In this document: piece after piece, positions 27,548 through 36,444 of the stretch
How the letters are laid out: the number at the start of each line of letters is the position of its first letter
Numbering within the stretch: position 1 is the first letter of the stretch
Assembly: GCF_014324365.1 (NCBI RefSeq)
Contig: NZ_QEIG01000001.1
Location: 1-64,000 of the forward strand
DNA from: Algoriphagus sp. AK58
GTDB taxonomy: Bacteria > Bacteroidota > Bacteroidia > Cytophagales > Cyclobacteriaceae
DNA: 64,000 bases
Direction of reading: 5' to 3'
The notes under the pieces: model-generated
Databases searched by the model: none
The model's input: the letters and a program-made list of their open reading frames with translations, nothing else
What the model was told of the DNA's origin: nothing
Program-made: the position numbers and the translations under genes

Positions 27548-27567
27548 AAGGGCTTAAAGTTTAAGCC
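27548..27567 (-). terminator. fmt terminator overlapping the stop codon
   Basis: Read on the minus strand, GGGCTTAAA and TTTAAGCCC form a stem around a minimal centre followed by TTTTTATTTTT. The 5' arm is made from the last fmt codons (GLKL) and the stop lies inside the hairpin. Confidence 0.8.
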
Positions 27568-28498
27568 CTCTGAGTAATTCCTCCGTCTTCATGCGTTTTT
27601 TTCCTTCCAATTGGATTTCAAGGACTTCCAGGCTTCCTGTTCCACATTGGAATCGAAGGTAGGATTTCCCGTCACTTTCCCAATCCCCAATCTCCTTTCC
27701 ATTGATAGGGGAATCCAGAACTTTGGTTTTGAAGATTTTGCATGTTTTACCTTGGAATTCTGTCCAGGCAGCCGGATAGGGAGAAAGTCCACGGACTAGG
27801 TTATGAATGGATTCAGCCGGTTGGCTCCAGTCGATTTTGCCCGTTTCCTTGAAGATTTTTGGGGCGTGATGGATGGCCTTGTTTTCGTCTTGAGGAAGTG
27901 GATGAACTTCCTGTTTGGCAATGGCATCTACTGTGCGGAGAACGAGATCGGAGCCTATAGTCATCAACTTTTCATACAAGGAGCCAAGGTCATCTTCCGG
28001 AAGTATGGCAACTTTTTCCTGGAAAATGATGCTACCGGTATCGATCTCATGTTTGAGAAAAAAGGTAGTCACTCCGGTTTCAGTTTCCCCGTTGATGATC
28101 GCCCAATTGATCGGGGCGGCTCCACGGTAATTGGGAAGGAGGGAAGCGTGCAGATTGAAAGTACCCAAGGGAGGCATATTCCATACTGATTCGGGAAGCA
28201 TCCGGAAAGCCACTACGATTTGAAGGTCAGCTTTCAAGTCTCTTAATTCCTGCTGGAATTCAGGATTTTTCAGATTGGTGGGTTGGAGGATGTGAAGCCC
28301 CAGTCGCTCAGCGGCTTCCTTCACCGGAGAACCCACCAATTTTTGTCCTCTGCCTTGAGGCTTGTCAGGCGCAGTGATAACTCCGACTACATTCCAGCCT
28401 GCTTCAACCAGTTTTTCCAGGGCAGGCACAGCAAACTCCGGTGTGCCCATGTACACTATTCTGAGGGATCTACCCGCTACAACTTCGTTATTCGACAT
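27554..28498 (-). CDS. fmt: Methionyl-tRNA formyltransferase
   Basis: A 314-residue enzyme that formylates initiator Met-tRNA. The formyltransferase fold starts RIVYMGTPEFAVPALEKLVEAG, VITAPDKPQGRGQKL is the binding loop, and NLHASLLPNYRGAAPINWAI holds the catalytic Asn-His; HEIDTGSI follows with the catalytic Asp. The C-terminal OB domain is present (RGLSPYPAAWTEFQGK). Full length. Confidence 0.97.
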   Translation of the reverse strand: MSNNEVVAGRSLRIVYMGTPEFAVPALEKLVEAGWNVVGVITAPDKPQGRGQKLVGSPVKEAAERLGLHILQPTNLKNPEFQQELRDLKADLQIVVAFRMLPESVWNMPPLGTFNLHASLLPNYRGAAPINWAIINGETETGVTTFFLKHEIDTGSIIFQEKVAILPEDDLGSLYEKLMTIGSDLVLRTVDAIAKQEVHPLPQDENKAIHHAPKIFKETGKIDWSQPAESIHNLVRGLSPYPAAWTEFQGKTCKIFKTKVLDSPINGKEIGDWESDGKSYLRFQCGTGSLEVLEIQLEGKKRMKTEELLRGLKL

Positions 28499-28521
28499 TC
28501 GGTGTTCTTTATTCGATATTA

Positions 28522-28586
28522 AAAATTTGAGATTTGAAATTAGAGATTTAATTCACGCCAATCTCAAATATCAAACCTCAAATTTT
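28522..28586. repeat. Long imperfect hairpin of iterated words between namZ and fmt
   Basis: A 27-base arm at 28522-28548 (words like TTTGAGATTTGAAATTAGAG) and its inverse at 28560-28586 match at 24 of 27 positions with an 11-base loop. On the minus strand it is followed by TTTTTAAT, so it may end the namZ transcript. Confidence 0.7.
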
Positions 28587-28589
28587 CAA

Positions 28590-29768
28590 TCACTTATAAA
28601 TCAAATATTTCTGCCTCTTGGTCTTGTAATCCTCATGTCCAGCCTTCCAGCTTTCCCGGATTTCTGCTTCTGTTTTTCCTGCCAGAATCTGCGTTTTCAA
28701 CTCATCTGTGCCAGCCAGGGTGTTGAAGAAGTTGTTGAAAAACTTCTCTTTCATTCCTGATTTCTGATAGGCATCCAAGATATACTTGAGGGTGAAGTGA
28801 TGGTTCAAAGACTCTCCTCGAAGGTCCACGCCGTAGCAAAGTTTGTCCTGGTGTGGAGGGGTTTTGGACATGCCATCGATACTGACAGGCTTGAAGGTGA
28901 AGGTGCCGAATTTGGGTTCGGGATAGCCGTACATTTGAAATGGATCGTAAGTTCCCCGTCCCAAAGACATTACTGTGCCCTCAAAAAAGCAGGTACTGGG
29001 ATAGAGTTTGATCGCCAAGTCGCTCGGCAAATTTGGTGAAGGCTTCACCGGAAGGCTGTAGGCTTGAGCATGGGTCCAATTGGCAACCGGAATCACTTTC
29101 AAGTCCACGGTCAAACCTCCTTTCAGCCATTTTTCTCCATTGATCATTTGGGCCAATTCACCTACGGTCAATCCGTGAACGATCGGGATATTGTGCATAC
29201 CTACGAATGACTCAAAACCGGGCTTCAGCATCGGTCCATCGATATAGCCACCGTTTGGATTGGGTCGGTCAAAGATGATCACCTTTTTGCCCTGCTCGGC
29301 ACAGGCTTCCATGACATAGTGCATAGTGCTGATATAGGTGAAAAAACGGGTGCCTACGTCCTGTAAATCAAAAATCACTATATCCAGATCCTTGATTTGG
29401 TCTGCAGAAGGCTTTTTATTATTTCCGTAAAGGGAAATGATGGGCAACCCAGTTTTTTGATCCACACTGTTGTCCACCTTTTCACCCGCATCGGCCGTAC
29501 CGCGAAAGCCATGCTCGGGTACGAATACCTTTTTGACCTGTACTCCCTTTTCCAACAGGAAATCCACGACATGCTTGTTGGAAGATTGGGGCAGGATGGA
29601 AGTTTGATTTCCTACCAGCCCGATTTTTTTGCCCTGAAGAAGCGGAAGGTAAAGTTGAGATTGTTCTGCACCGACAAGTACCTGCTGAGCCTTAGCTGAT
29701 TGGGGAAGTAAAGCCGATATGAAAAAGGCCAAAAAACAAATCAGGAGTGAATTTTTCGCTTGCTTCAT
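28590..29768 (-). CDS. namZ: Exo-beta-N-acetylmuramidase NamZ-like (DUF1343)
   Basis: A 392-residue exported protein with a signal peptide ending in SAKAQ. The DUF1343 family has been shown to remove non-reducing-end MurNAc from peptidoglycan fragments. Conserved segments: VGNQTSI, FVPEHGFRGTADAGEKVD, DIVIFDLQDVGTRFFTYIST, DRPNPNGG and the late SLGRGTYDPFQMYG. It probably acts in the periplasm in cell-wall recycling. It is divergent from the LolC/E-like permease, with 44 bases between the starts. Confidence 0.9.
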   Translation of the reverse strand: MKQAKNSLLICFLAFFISALLPQSAKAQQVLVGAEQSQLYLPLLQGKKIGLVGNQTSILPQSSNKHVVDFLLEKGVQVKKVFVPEHGFRGTADAGEKVDNSVDQKTGLPIISLYGNNKKPSADQIKDLDIVIFDLQDVGTRFFTYISTMHYVMEACAEQGKKVIIFDRPNPNGGYIDGPMLKPGFESFVGMHNIPIVHGLTVGELAQMINGEKWLKGGLTVDLKVIPVANWTHAQAYSLPVKPSPNLPSDLAIKLYPSTCFFEGTVMSLGRGTYDPFQMYGYPEPKFGTFTFKPVSIDGMSKTPPHQDKLCYGVDLRGESLNHHFTLKYILDAYQKSGMKEKFFNNFFNTLAGTDELKTQILAGKTEAEIRESWKAGHEDYKTKRQKYLIYK

Positions 29769-29812
29769 GCTATTTTGCGGGGAGTTGTGACAAACAAATT
29801 TAACCGAGTCCC

Positions 29813-31030
29813 TTGAACCTTTCCTATTTCATCGCAAAAAGAATCAGTTTTAAGCAAGCCGGGGGGTTTTCGGGAACGATTCACCGGATTGCTGTGGGGA
29901 GTTTGGCAGTGGGGCTGGGAGTTGCGATTTTGGCGATTATGGTCTTGGGAGGCTTTCAAAAGACTGTTTCAGATCGGGTTTACGGGTTTACAGGACACTT
30001 TCAGGTTCAAAAGTTCCAGATGAGTAATGCCTTTGAGGAACTTCCTTTTTCCCTGAATTCGGATTTTTACAAAAACTACTCCAATCTTCCTTTTATCACC
30101 AAAGTGCAATCTTTTGCGCATAAGGCTGCTTTGCTCAAGGGAGATGAAGAAGTGGAAGGGGTGCTGATGAAAGGGGTGGGGAGTGACTTTGATTCCCTCG
30201 AATTTGCCAAATACCTCGTGGATGGGCGAATGCTCCATATCCCGGACTCAGGAGTAAGCAATGAAGTGATGCTTAGTCGCTTGATTGCCAATAAGCTGTT
30301 GCTCAAGGTAGGAGACAAAGTGACCATGTACTTTGTGCAGGAGCCTCCCAGATTTCGAAGAGTGGAAGTGGTCGGTATTTTTGAGACCTACTTGGAGAAT
30401 TTTGATGAAAAGATCGTGATCGGAGAATTGCAGACCATTCGAAACCTAAATGGATGGACCAAAGATCAGGTGGGCGGCTTGGAGGTGTTTGTAGATAGAG
30501 CTGAGAATTCGGATCAATATTTCGAAAGAATTGACCAAGAATTAGACTTTGATCTTCGATTGATTGATAGCCGGGAAAGGTTTTTGGAGATTTTTGACTG
30601 GCTGAAGCTTTTGGATACCAATGTGATTGTCTTTATTTCCCTGATTGGTTTTGTAGCTGTTTTCAATATGGGGGCCATTCTCTTCATCCTGATCATGGAG
30701 CGAACGCAGATGATTGGTTTGTTGAAAGCTTTGGGAGCAAAAGATTCTCAAATTCGAAGGATTTTCTTTTGGAATGGGATAAAAATCCTTGGGAGAGGGT
30801 TGATTATCGGAAATGCCTTTGGTCTTGGAATCGGGTTTATGCAGGATCAATTCCGTCTGGTGCCTTTAGACCCGATCAGTTACTACATGGCTTATGTGCC
30901 GATCGACTGGAACTGGCCGATTTTTATCCTTTTAAATGTAGGGATTTCTATTCTGACTGCTCTGGTACTTTGGATTCCTGTTTTGGTGATTTCGAAGGTC
31001 GATCCAATCAAATCGATCCGCTTTGATTGA
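29813..31030 (+). CDS. Lipoprotein-releasing system permease (LolC/LolE-like, FtsX family)
   Basis: A 405-residue membrane protein with one N-terminal helix (about 26-46), a large periplasmic domain, and three C-terminal helices of the FtsX type. The start is TTG at 29813: the frame stops at TAA 12 bases upstream, there is no ATG before the conserved LSYFIAKRISFKQ, and the family starts at this point. It probably works with an ATPase such as the LolD-like protein at 56073 to extract lipoproteins or export related cargo. Its 3' end overlaps the convergent glycosyltransferase by 23 bases. Confidence 0.88.
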   Translation: MNLSYFIAKRISFKQAGGFSGTIHRIAVGSLAVGLGVAILAIMVLGGFQKTVSDRVYGFTGHFQVQKFQMSNAFEELPFSLNSDFYKNYSNLPFITKVQSFAHKAALLKGDEEVEGVLMKGVGSDFDSLEFAKYLVDGRMLHIPDSGVSNEVMLSRLIANKLLLKVGDKVTMYFVQEPPRFRRVEVVGIFETYLENFDEKIVIGELQTIRNLNGWTKDQVGGLEVFVDRAENSDQYFERIDQELDFDLRLIDSRERFLEIFDWLKLLDTNVIVFISLIGFVAVFNMGAILFILIMERTQMIGLLKALGAKDSQIRRIFFWNGIKILGRGLIIGNAFGLGIGFMQDQFRLVPLDPISYYMAYVPIDWNWPIFILLNVGISILTALVLWIPVLVISKVDPIKSIRFD

Positions 31031-31760
31031 GGCGGTAAGGCGAAAAAATACTTTTGATTTTCATCCAAATTACCCCGAAAACAGCCTCTTTGAAGATTTT
31101 TGGGCTCATCTTGGATTGGCCGCGGGTTCGGTCAGTAAAAATAATCGGCACCTCGATCAATTTGAATCCCAGTTTCCAGGCTGTGAATTTCATTTCAATC
31201 TGGAAAGCATACCCGATAAATTTAATTTCATCCAATTGGATTCCTTCCAAGACACTTCGGTGATAGCATTTGAATCCCGCCGTGGCATCCTTTACAGGCA
31301 ATCCGGTAATGAACTTTACATAGACACTGGCAAAGTAGGACATCAATACCCGTCCAATTGGCCAATTGACGACATTGACGCCGGTGATGTATCTGGATCC
31401 GATTGCCAAGTCATAATCCCGATTTTTTACTGCGTTATAAAGCCGGATCAGATCTTTTGGATCATGGGAAAAATCGCAATCCATCTCAAAAATAAAATCA
31501 TACCCTCTTTCCAACGCCCAATGAAACCCCGCAATATAGGCGGTTCCCAAACCTAATTTGCCCTTTCGCTCCATGAGGTGCAGGCGGTCGGAAAAGATGG
31601 GTTGAAGGGATTTGACAATTGACGCCGTACCATCAGGGGAACCGTCATCGATGATCAACAGTTCGAAGTTTCCTTCCAGGTTCATCACCGTGTGGACCAT
31701 GTCGCTGATATTTTCCAGCTCATTGTAGGTGGGGATGATGACGAGTTTGCGGTGGGTCAT
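31008..31760 (-). CDS. Polyprenol-phosphate glycosyltransferase (dolichol-phosphate mannosyltransferase-like)
   Basis: A 250-residue GT2 enzyme: VIIPTYNELENI at the N-terminus, DDGSPDGTA, FIFEMDCDFSHDP (DxD-like metal site), and IGSRYITG, the usual DPM1 signatures. It transfers a sugar from a nucleotide donor to a polyprenol phosphate at the membrane. The ATG at 31760 is preferred to the TTG at 31778, because a -7 box TACTTTTG (31776-31783) overlaps that upstream codon. No multi-helix C-terminal part is present. Convergent overlap of 23 bases with the Lol permease. Confidence 0.9.
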   Translation of the reverse strand: MTHRKLVIIPTYNELENISDMVHTVMNLEGNFELLIIDDGSPDGTASIVKSLQPIFSDRLHLMERKGKLGLGTAYIAGFHWALERGYDFIFEMDCDFSHDPKDLIRLYNAVKNRDYDLAIGSRYITGVNVVNWPIGRVLMSYFASVYVKFITGLPVKDATAGFKCYHRSVLEGIQLDEIKFIGYAFQIEMKFTAWKLGFKLIEVPIIFTDRTRGQSKMSPKIFKEAVFGVIWMKIKSIFSPYRLNQSGSI

Positions 31761-31775
31761 AGTGCTTTCAATGTT

Positions 31776-31783
31776 CAAAAGTA
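31776..31783 (-). promoter_or_regulatory. -7 box for the glycosyltransferase gene
   Basis: Minus-strand TACTTTTG matches TAnnTTTG exactly and would start transcription near 31769, about 9 bases before the ATG at 31760. No clear -33 TTTG was found. Confidence 0.4.
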
Positions 31784-31835
31784 AGGTTTCAGGTGGATTT
31801 TTGAAGAATGGTCTAGGTGAAAAAAGCGTAAAGGC

Positions 31836-31843
31836 TACTTTTG
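31836..31843 (+). promoter_or_regulatory. -7 box for the ATP-grasp gene
   Basis: TACTTTTG matches TAnnTTTG exactly and lies 17 bases before the ATG at 31860. No clear -33 TTTG was found. Confidence 0.4.
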
Positions 31844-31859
31844 CGCAAAAATATTCCCC

Positions 31860-32741
31860 ATGTCACAGCATATCGCCATAGTCAGTTATTTCTCCACGGG
31901 AGCATACGATACCAATACTATCGATGAGGATAAACTTTTGTCAGAGATCCTGACCGAATTGGGAGTTTCGCATGAGATTCAGGCTTGGTCAGATCCAAAT
32001 GTCGATTGGAGTTCCTTTTCCCTTCTTTTGATTAAATCCACTTGGGATTACTTTGATTTTTATCCCGAATTTCTTCTCTGGATTGAAAAGATCAAGGCTT
32101 TGGGTATTCCCGTACTGAATGATTTGGACATCGTCCGATGGAATTCTTCGAAGGACTATTTGCTGGAAATAGAATCCCAAGGATTCCCAACCATTGCAGG
32201 GGTGATGTTGGAAAAAGGCAGCAAGCCGACTTTGGATCAGATTCAGAAAAAAGTAAACTCGGATACGATTGTCGTAAAACCTTTGGTGAGCGGAGGTGCA
32301 AAAAATACCCTGAGAATACCTGTTTCCGAGTGGTCAAATTTTGAGGAAAAAGTAACTGAGTTGGTCAAAGAAGAAGCCTTTTTGGCTCAACCTTATGTGA
32401 AAGAAGTGTCTGAGGTAGGAGAGTATTCTCTTATTTTCTTCAACCAACAGTTTTCACATGCTGTGTTGAAGACTCCTGCAAAATCAGATTTCAGGGTTCA
32501 GCACTACTACGGAGGTACAATTCAGGAAATCCAGCCGGATTCCAGTCTATTGGAACCAGCACAAAAGCTGATCGATACCTTTGGAAAAGGAACGCTATAC
32601 GGTAGGGTAGATGGAGTCCTGATTGACGGGGTATTTTACCTGATGGAGTTAGAGTTGATCGAGCCGTACTTGTTTTTGGGGCTTTCGGATAAGGCGATTC
32701 CGAATTATAGGGAGGCGTTGAAGAGGAGGTTGATGCTCTGA
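31860..32741 (+). CDS. ATP-grasp enzyme (RimK / cycloserine DcsG-like)
   Basis: A 293-residue ATP-grasp ligase-like protein. The pre-ATP-grasp part begins IAIVSYFSTGAYDTNTID; later IVVKPLVSGGAKNT is the ATP-binding lysine and loop, FLAQPYVKEVSEVGEYSLIFF and GTLYGRVDGVLIDGVFYLME with ELELIEP carry the Mg-binding acidic residues and ExN-like end. Similar proteins join amino groups to carboxylates. The substrate is unknown and no biosynthetic neighbours are present. It ends in a shared terminator with the TPR lipoprotein. Confidence 0.85.
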   Translation: MSQHIAIVSYFSTGAYDTNTIDEDKLLSEILTELGVSHEIQAWSDPNVDWSSFSLLLIKSTWDYFDFYPEFLLWIEKIKALGIPVLNDLDIVRWNSSKDYLLEIESQGFPTIAGVMLEKGSKPTLDQIQKKVNSDTIVVKPLVSGGAKNTLRIPVSEWSNFEEKVTELVKEEAFLAQPYVKEVSEVGEYSLIFFNQQFSHAVLKTPAKSDFRVQHYYGGTIQEIQPDSSLLEPAQKLIDTFGKGTLYGRVDGVLIDGVFYLMELELIEPYLFLGLSDKAIPNYREALKRRLML

Positions 32742-32757
32742 TGTTTAGATTTATCCA

Positions 32758-32790
32758 CTGTGAGTACCCACCCAAGACAGGTACTCACAG
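32758..32790. terminator. Bidirectional terminator
   Basis: CTGTGAGTACC and GGTACTCACAG form a perfect 11-bp stem with an 11-base loop between the convergent ATP-grasp and TPR lipoprotein genes; ATATTTT follows on the plus strand. Confidence 0.85.
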
Positions 32791-32813
32791 ATATTTTAAA
32801 GCAATTCCTTAAA

Positions 32814-33614
32814 TCACGAACATACTTCTTCTATCTTATTCTTGGCATAATCGCTCCCCTTTTTGGCAGCTTCCTGAATCAACTGACAGCCTTCCGGATT
32901 CCCCATTTTTGCTAGGCAGATGCCCTTTTTACCTAAGGCTTCGTAGTGATCAGGATTGTTTTTCAAGACAAATTCAAAATCCTCCAATGCCCAGGGCAGG
33001 TACCCGATTTTCATCATGGCAAAGCCACGGTTATATCTGGCTACCAGATTATCGGGTTCTTTTTGAAGGTAAATGTTGAACGAGGCAGCTGCTCCATAAA
33101 TGTCTCCACGACTTGCTCTTGCCATACCTGTGTAATAATAAACTCCGGCAAACTCTGGATCCATCATTTGAGCCTGCTTCAAGAATTCCTCTGCTCTTTC
33201 CCAGTTTTTGACCATGAGTTGGGATCTTCCAGCTAGATAGATGATCTCAAAATTTTCAGGATCCAGACTTGCTGCTTTCAAGATGGGCAGTTCTGCTTGA
33301 CGATAATACTCTTTTTCAAACATGATTTTACCAATTCCAGCATAGGCTTGGGCATAGTTTGGGTCCATATCAAGGATTCTTTCATAGTCCTTGGTGGCTT
33401 CTTTGGTATTTCCGAGTTCTTCATAGCACCTCGCCCGTATGTGAAACATTTTGATCTCTCCGACATGGAAAAACTGCCGTTTATTAATGGCAGAAATAGC
33501 TTCTTCATACTTTCCTGACTGATAAAGGGACTCGATCTCAGCAGGATCCGCCGAGCAGGAATACAGAAGAAGGGTAGATGAAATAATCGTAAGTATATGT
33601 TTAAATCGTTTCAT
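32814..33614 (-). CDS. TPR-repeat lipoprotein
   Basis: A 266-residue lipoprotein with a signal helix and lipobox LLYSC (Cys20), followed by about six tetratricopeptide repeats, such as MFHIRARCYEELGNTKEATK, AYAGIGKIMFEKEYYRQAEL, and YNRGFAMMKIGYLPWALEDF. It ends with a degenerate Sel1-like helix pair (EGCQLIQEAAKKGSDYAKNK). Probably a periplasmic or outer-membrane scaffold; partner unknown. Monocistronic with its own terminator shared with the convergent gene. Confidence 0.88.
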   Translation of the reverse strand: MKRFKHILTIISSTLLLYSCSADPAEIESLYQSGKYEEAISAINKRQFFHVGEIKMFHIRARCYEELGNTKEATKDYERILDMDPNYAQAYAGIGKIMFEKEYYRQAELPILKAASLDPENFEIIYLAGRSQLMVKNWERAEEFLKQAQMMDPEFAGVYYYTGMARASRGDIYGAAASFNIYLQKEPDNLVARYNRGFAMMKIGYLPWALEDFEFVLKNNPDHYEALGKKGICLAKMGNPEGCQLIQEAAKKGSDYAKNKIEEVCS

Positions 33615-34056
33615 ACCTAAATAAACAAAATAAAAATCATCAGATAAAAGAACTCTTGTAATTTTTTTCTAAGGAACGGGAAAAGCGACTTAAAGGGTTT
33701 TTGATTCTTTTTAAGAATTAAAAATTGATGAAGGTACTTTTCTTAAACTGTATTTATTGATTAAGATGGATTGTGCCTACAGCACTCTTTTATGGTTGAT
33801 ACTTTCTTTGCCCAGAATTGAATTCTGGGTTTGTTACATTATGTGCATTTGGCGCTAAATTGAATACTTGCGCTTAAGGCGCATTATGTAAAGGCTCCAA
33901 ATTCAATTTGGGGCAATTTGTAAGAGGAGATTTTTGAGCCCTGAAGCGGCAGTCCCGATGCGAGTTACCTATTTCGGGAGGGTGAGCTGTAAAATTTAAT
34001 AGGGATGAAATGAAGGTGAAATCCAAGGGATTTTTAATAAGAAGGGAGCATTAAAG
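33615..34056. repeat. Intergenic palindrome cluster
   Basis: No gene. Several short palindromes stand close together: CCCAGAATTGAATTCTGGG (33811-33829), GCGCTTAAGGCGC (33870-33882), CCAAATTCAATTTGG (33897-33911), and CCCGA/TCGGG arms at 33954-33978. The shared AATTGAAT-type cores suggest one composite REP-like element. The remaining bases are AT-rich with nothing recognisable. Confidence 0.6.
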
Positions 34057-34088
34057 AAAAAAGCGATCTCATAATGAAATCGCTTTTT
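34057..34088 (-). terminator. hisB terminator
   Basis: AAAAAGCGAT and ATCGCTTTTT form a 10-bp stem with an 11-base loop; on the minus strand the stem ends in T-rich sequence. It begins about 20 bases after the hisB stop. Confidence 0.85.
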
Positions 34089-34107
34089 GAAATGGATATC
34101 CAACTAC

Positions 34108-35205
34108 TCAAAGAACCCCCTTTGTGCTCGGGAGTTGATTGATGTTTCTCGGATCTCGCATCACCGCCATTTTGATGGCTCTGGCAAGCCCCTTAAAAGT
34201 AGCCTCGATCTTGTGGTGTTCATTGTCACCTTCCACTTTGATGTTGAGGTTGCATTTGGCAGTGTCGGAGAAGGATTTGAAGAAATGGTAAAACAGCTCG
34301 GTAGGCATGTCTCCCACCTTTTCACGGGTATACTTCGCATCCCAAACGATCCAAGGTCTTCCTCCAAAATCGATCGCTACCTGTGCTAACGCATCATCCA
34401 TCGGAAGCATAAATCCATAGCGATAGATTCCCTTTTTGTCACCCAAAGCTTTCAAATAAGCTTCTCCCAAAGCCAGGGCTGTATCTTCTATGGTATGATG
34501 TTCATCGATGTGGAGGTCGCCTTTGACCTTGATTTCCAGATCGGTGCTGCCGTGCTTACCCAATTGCTCGAGCATGTGGTCAAAGAAATGCAAGCCGGTG
34601 GAAATGTCGCATTTTCCGCTTCCGTCCAGATTCAAATTGATGTAAATGTCCGTTTCGGAAGTGGTTCGCTTCACTTCGGCCTGTCGGGGAGGCATCTTCA
34701 GGAAATTGTAAATCTCGTCCCAATCTTTGGTAGAAAGGGCTGCATCAGGATTAGGGTCTCCGATGAAAATGGATTTAGAACCCAGATTTTTCGCCAATTG
34801 TACGTCGGTAAACCGATCTCCGATCACATAGGAATTGGCCAAATCGTATTCTTCGGAGAAATATTGGGTCAAGAGTCCGGTTCTTGGCTTTCGGGTAGGC
34901 GCATTTTCGTGTTCAAATGTCTTGTCCACGTGAATGGCCTTGAAAAAGACATTTTCCTGCTCCAGCGTTTTGAGCATTTTGTACTGTGCCGGCCAAAAGT
35001 CCTTCTCAGGAAAGGAATCCGTACCCAAGCCGTCCTGATTTGTCACCATGACCAATTCGTAGTCCGTTTCTTCGGCGATTTTCCGAAGATTGGAAATGGC
35101 TTTTGGAACAAATTCCAGTTTTTCCAGACTGTCTACTTGAAAGTCTGTAGGCGGTTCTTTGATGATTGTGCCGTCGCGATCTATGAAGAGTATTTTCTTT
35201 TTCAT
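34108..35205 (-). CDS. hisB: Bifunctional histidinol-phosphatase / imidazoleglycerol-phosphate dehydratase
   Basis: A 365-residue fusion catalysing two histidine-biosynthesis steps. The N-terminal HAD phosphatase has FIDRDGT (nucleophile Asp and acid Asp) and MVTNQDG; the C-terminal IGPD domain begins near residue 175 and has [15 protein letters not shown] and [16 protein letters not shown], the manganese-binding histidine clusters. It is the last of four his genes, separated from hisC by 186 bases containing an inverted repeat. Confidence 0.96.
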   Translation of the reverse strand: MKKKILFIDRDGTIIKEPPTDFQVDSLEKLEFVPKAISNLRKIAEETDYELVMVTNQDGLGTDSFPEKDFWPAQYKMLKTLEQENVFFKAIHVDKTFEHENAPTRKPRTGLLTQYFSEEYDLANSYVIGDRFTDVQLAKNLGSKSIFIGDPNPDAALSTKDWDEIYNFLKMPPRQAEVKRTTSETDIYINLNLDGSGKCDISTGLHFFDHMLEQLGKHGSTDLEIKVKGDLHIDEHHTIEDTALALGEAYLKALGDKKGIYRYGFMLPMDDALAQVAIDFGGRPWIVWDAKYTREKVGDMPTELFYHFFKSFSDTAKCNLNIKVEGDNEHHKIEATFKGLARAIKMAVMRDPRNINQLPSTKGVL

Positions 35206-35245
35206 TGTTTTTTGTCTTGTTAGATCCTTAGATCCAGTACTTTGT

Positions 35246-35361
35246 GTTATCCAGTTGTCAAGGTTGTCTTGTTGTCCAAGTTGTCAATGTTGTCCGATTG
35301 ACTGTGGTAATCATGCTAATCTTAAGCTTTTACAACCTGATAACCTTGACAACCCGATAAC
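35246..35361. repeat. Imperfect inverted repeat of iterated words between hisC and hisB
   Basis: GTTATCCAGTTGTCAAGGTT at 35246 starts a 23-base arm and its inverse at 35339-35361 matches 20 of 23 positions. Between them GTTGTC-type words repeat (TTGTTGTCCAAGTTGTC, AATGTTGTCC). The structure lies inside the his gene cluster and could attenuate or process the message. Confidence 0.65.
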
Positions 35362-35391
35362 CTGATAACAGTATTTTACCTCAATTAATGC

Positions 35392-36444
35392 TTACTTTAC
35401 AACCTTCCTTAATGCCTTCAACAGCGCTTCATTTTCCTCCCTCGTTCCCACCGTGATTCTCAGACAATCTTCGCAAAGCAGCACTTTTGCACGGTTTCTG
35501 ACGATGATTTTTTCCTCGATCAAATCATTATATACCTGATTGGCATTAGGGATTTGGACCAAAAGGAAGTTGGCGTGGGAAGGATGGATTTTTTGGACGA
35601 ATGGCAACTTTTCCAATTCACCTTTCAGAAATTCCCGTTCGGCTAAAATGTCCTGAATCATCCGGTCCACTTTGGCCTTGTCCTTGATCGCTGCCAAAAC
35701 GGTCTCCTGGGTCAAGCCGGAAATATTGTAAGGAGGCTTGATCTTGTTCAAGATTCGAATCAGTTCCTCACTGGCAAAAGCCATCCCAAGTCGGAGGGAA
35801 GCCAAGCCCCAAGCCTTGGAAAAGGTCTGCATGACCAGCAGATTTGGAAATTGATCCAATTCAGTGGTAAAGCTCGGTTCGTCGCTGAAATCGATATAGG
35901 CTTCATCTACGACAACCAGCCCTTTGAAATTTTCCAACAGGAAGAGAATGTCTTCCCGCTTGGCCTTATTGGCCGAAGGGTTATTCGGAGAGCAGATGAA
36001 GAGGATTTTGGAGTTGACGTCTGCCGCGGCGAGGATCTTTTCAGGCTGAAGTTGAAAATCCGGAGTCAAGGCGACTTTGCGGATTTCGACATCATTGATA
36101 TTGGCGCTCACTTCATACATCCCGTAGGTGGGAGGGAGAAGAATCACGTTATCCTTTCCCGGATTGCAAAAGGCGCGGTAAAGCAAATCGATGGCTTCGT
36201 CAGATCCATTTCCCAAGAAAATCTGACTGGGTCTAACTCCCTTGATCTTGGCAATTTCTTCCTTCAGCGCACTTTGATAAGGATCAGGATAGCGGTTGAA
36301 ATCCTGCTCGGTAATCGAACCGTACGGGTTTTCATTGGCATCCAAAAATACCCCTTCCTTACCGGTGTACTCGTCTCTAGCTGAAGTATAAGGTTGAAGT
36401 TTTGCGATATGTGGTCGCAAAAGCGAATTTAAGTCAAAGCTCAT
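35392..36444 (-). CDS. hisC: Histidinol-phosphate aminotransferase
   Basis: A 350-residue PLP-dependent class I/II aminotransferase converting imidazole-acetol phosphate to histidinol phosphate. LDANENPYG is the N-terminal signature, FLGNGSDEAIDLLYRAF the cofactor phosphate loop, VDEAYIDFS the PLP-ring Asp/Tyr, and MQTFSKAWGLASLRLG the Schiff-base lysine. Its ATG overlaps the hisD stop by 4 bases. Confidence 0.96.
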   Translation of the reverse strand: MSFDLNSLLRPHIAKLQPYTSARDEYTGKEGVFLDANENPYGSITEQDFNRYPDPYQSALKEEIAKIKGVRPSQIFLGNGSDEAIDLLYRAFCNPGKDNVILLPPTYGMYEVSANINDVEIRKVALTPDFQLQPEKILAAADVNSKILFICSPNNPSANKAKREDILFLLENFKGLVVVDEAYIDFSDEPSFTTELDQFPNLLVMQTFSKAWGLASLRLGMAFASEELIRILNKIKPPYNISGLTQETVLAAIKDKAKVDRMIQDILAEREFLKGELEKLPFVQKIHPSHANFLLVQIPNANQVYNDLIEEKIIVRNRAKVLLCEDCLRITVGTREENEALLKALRKVVK

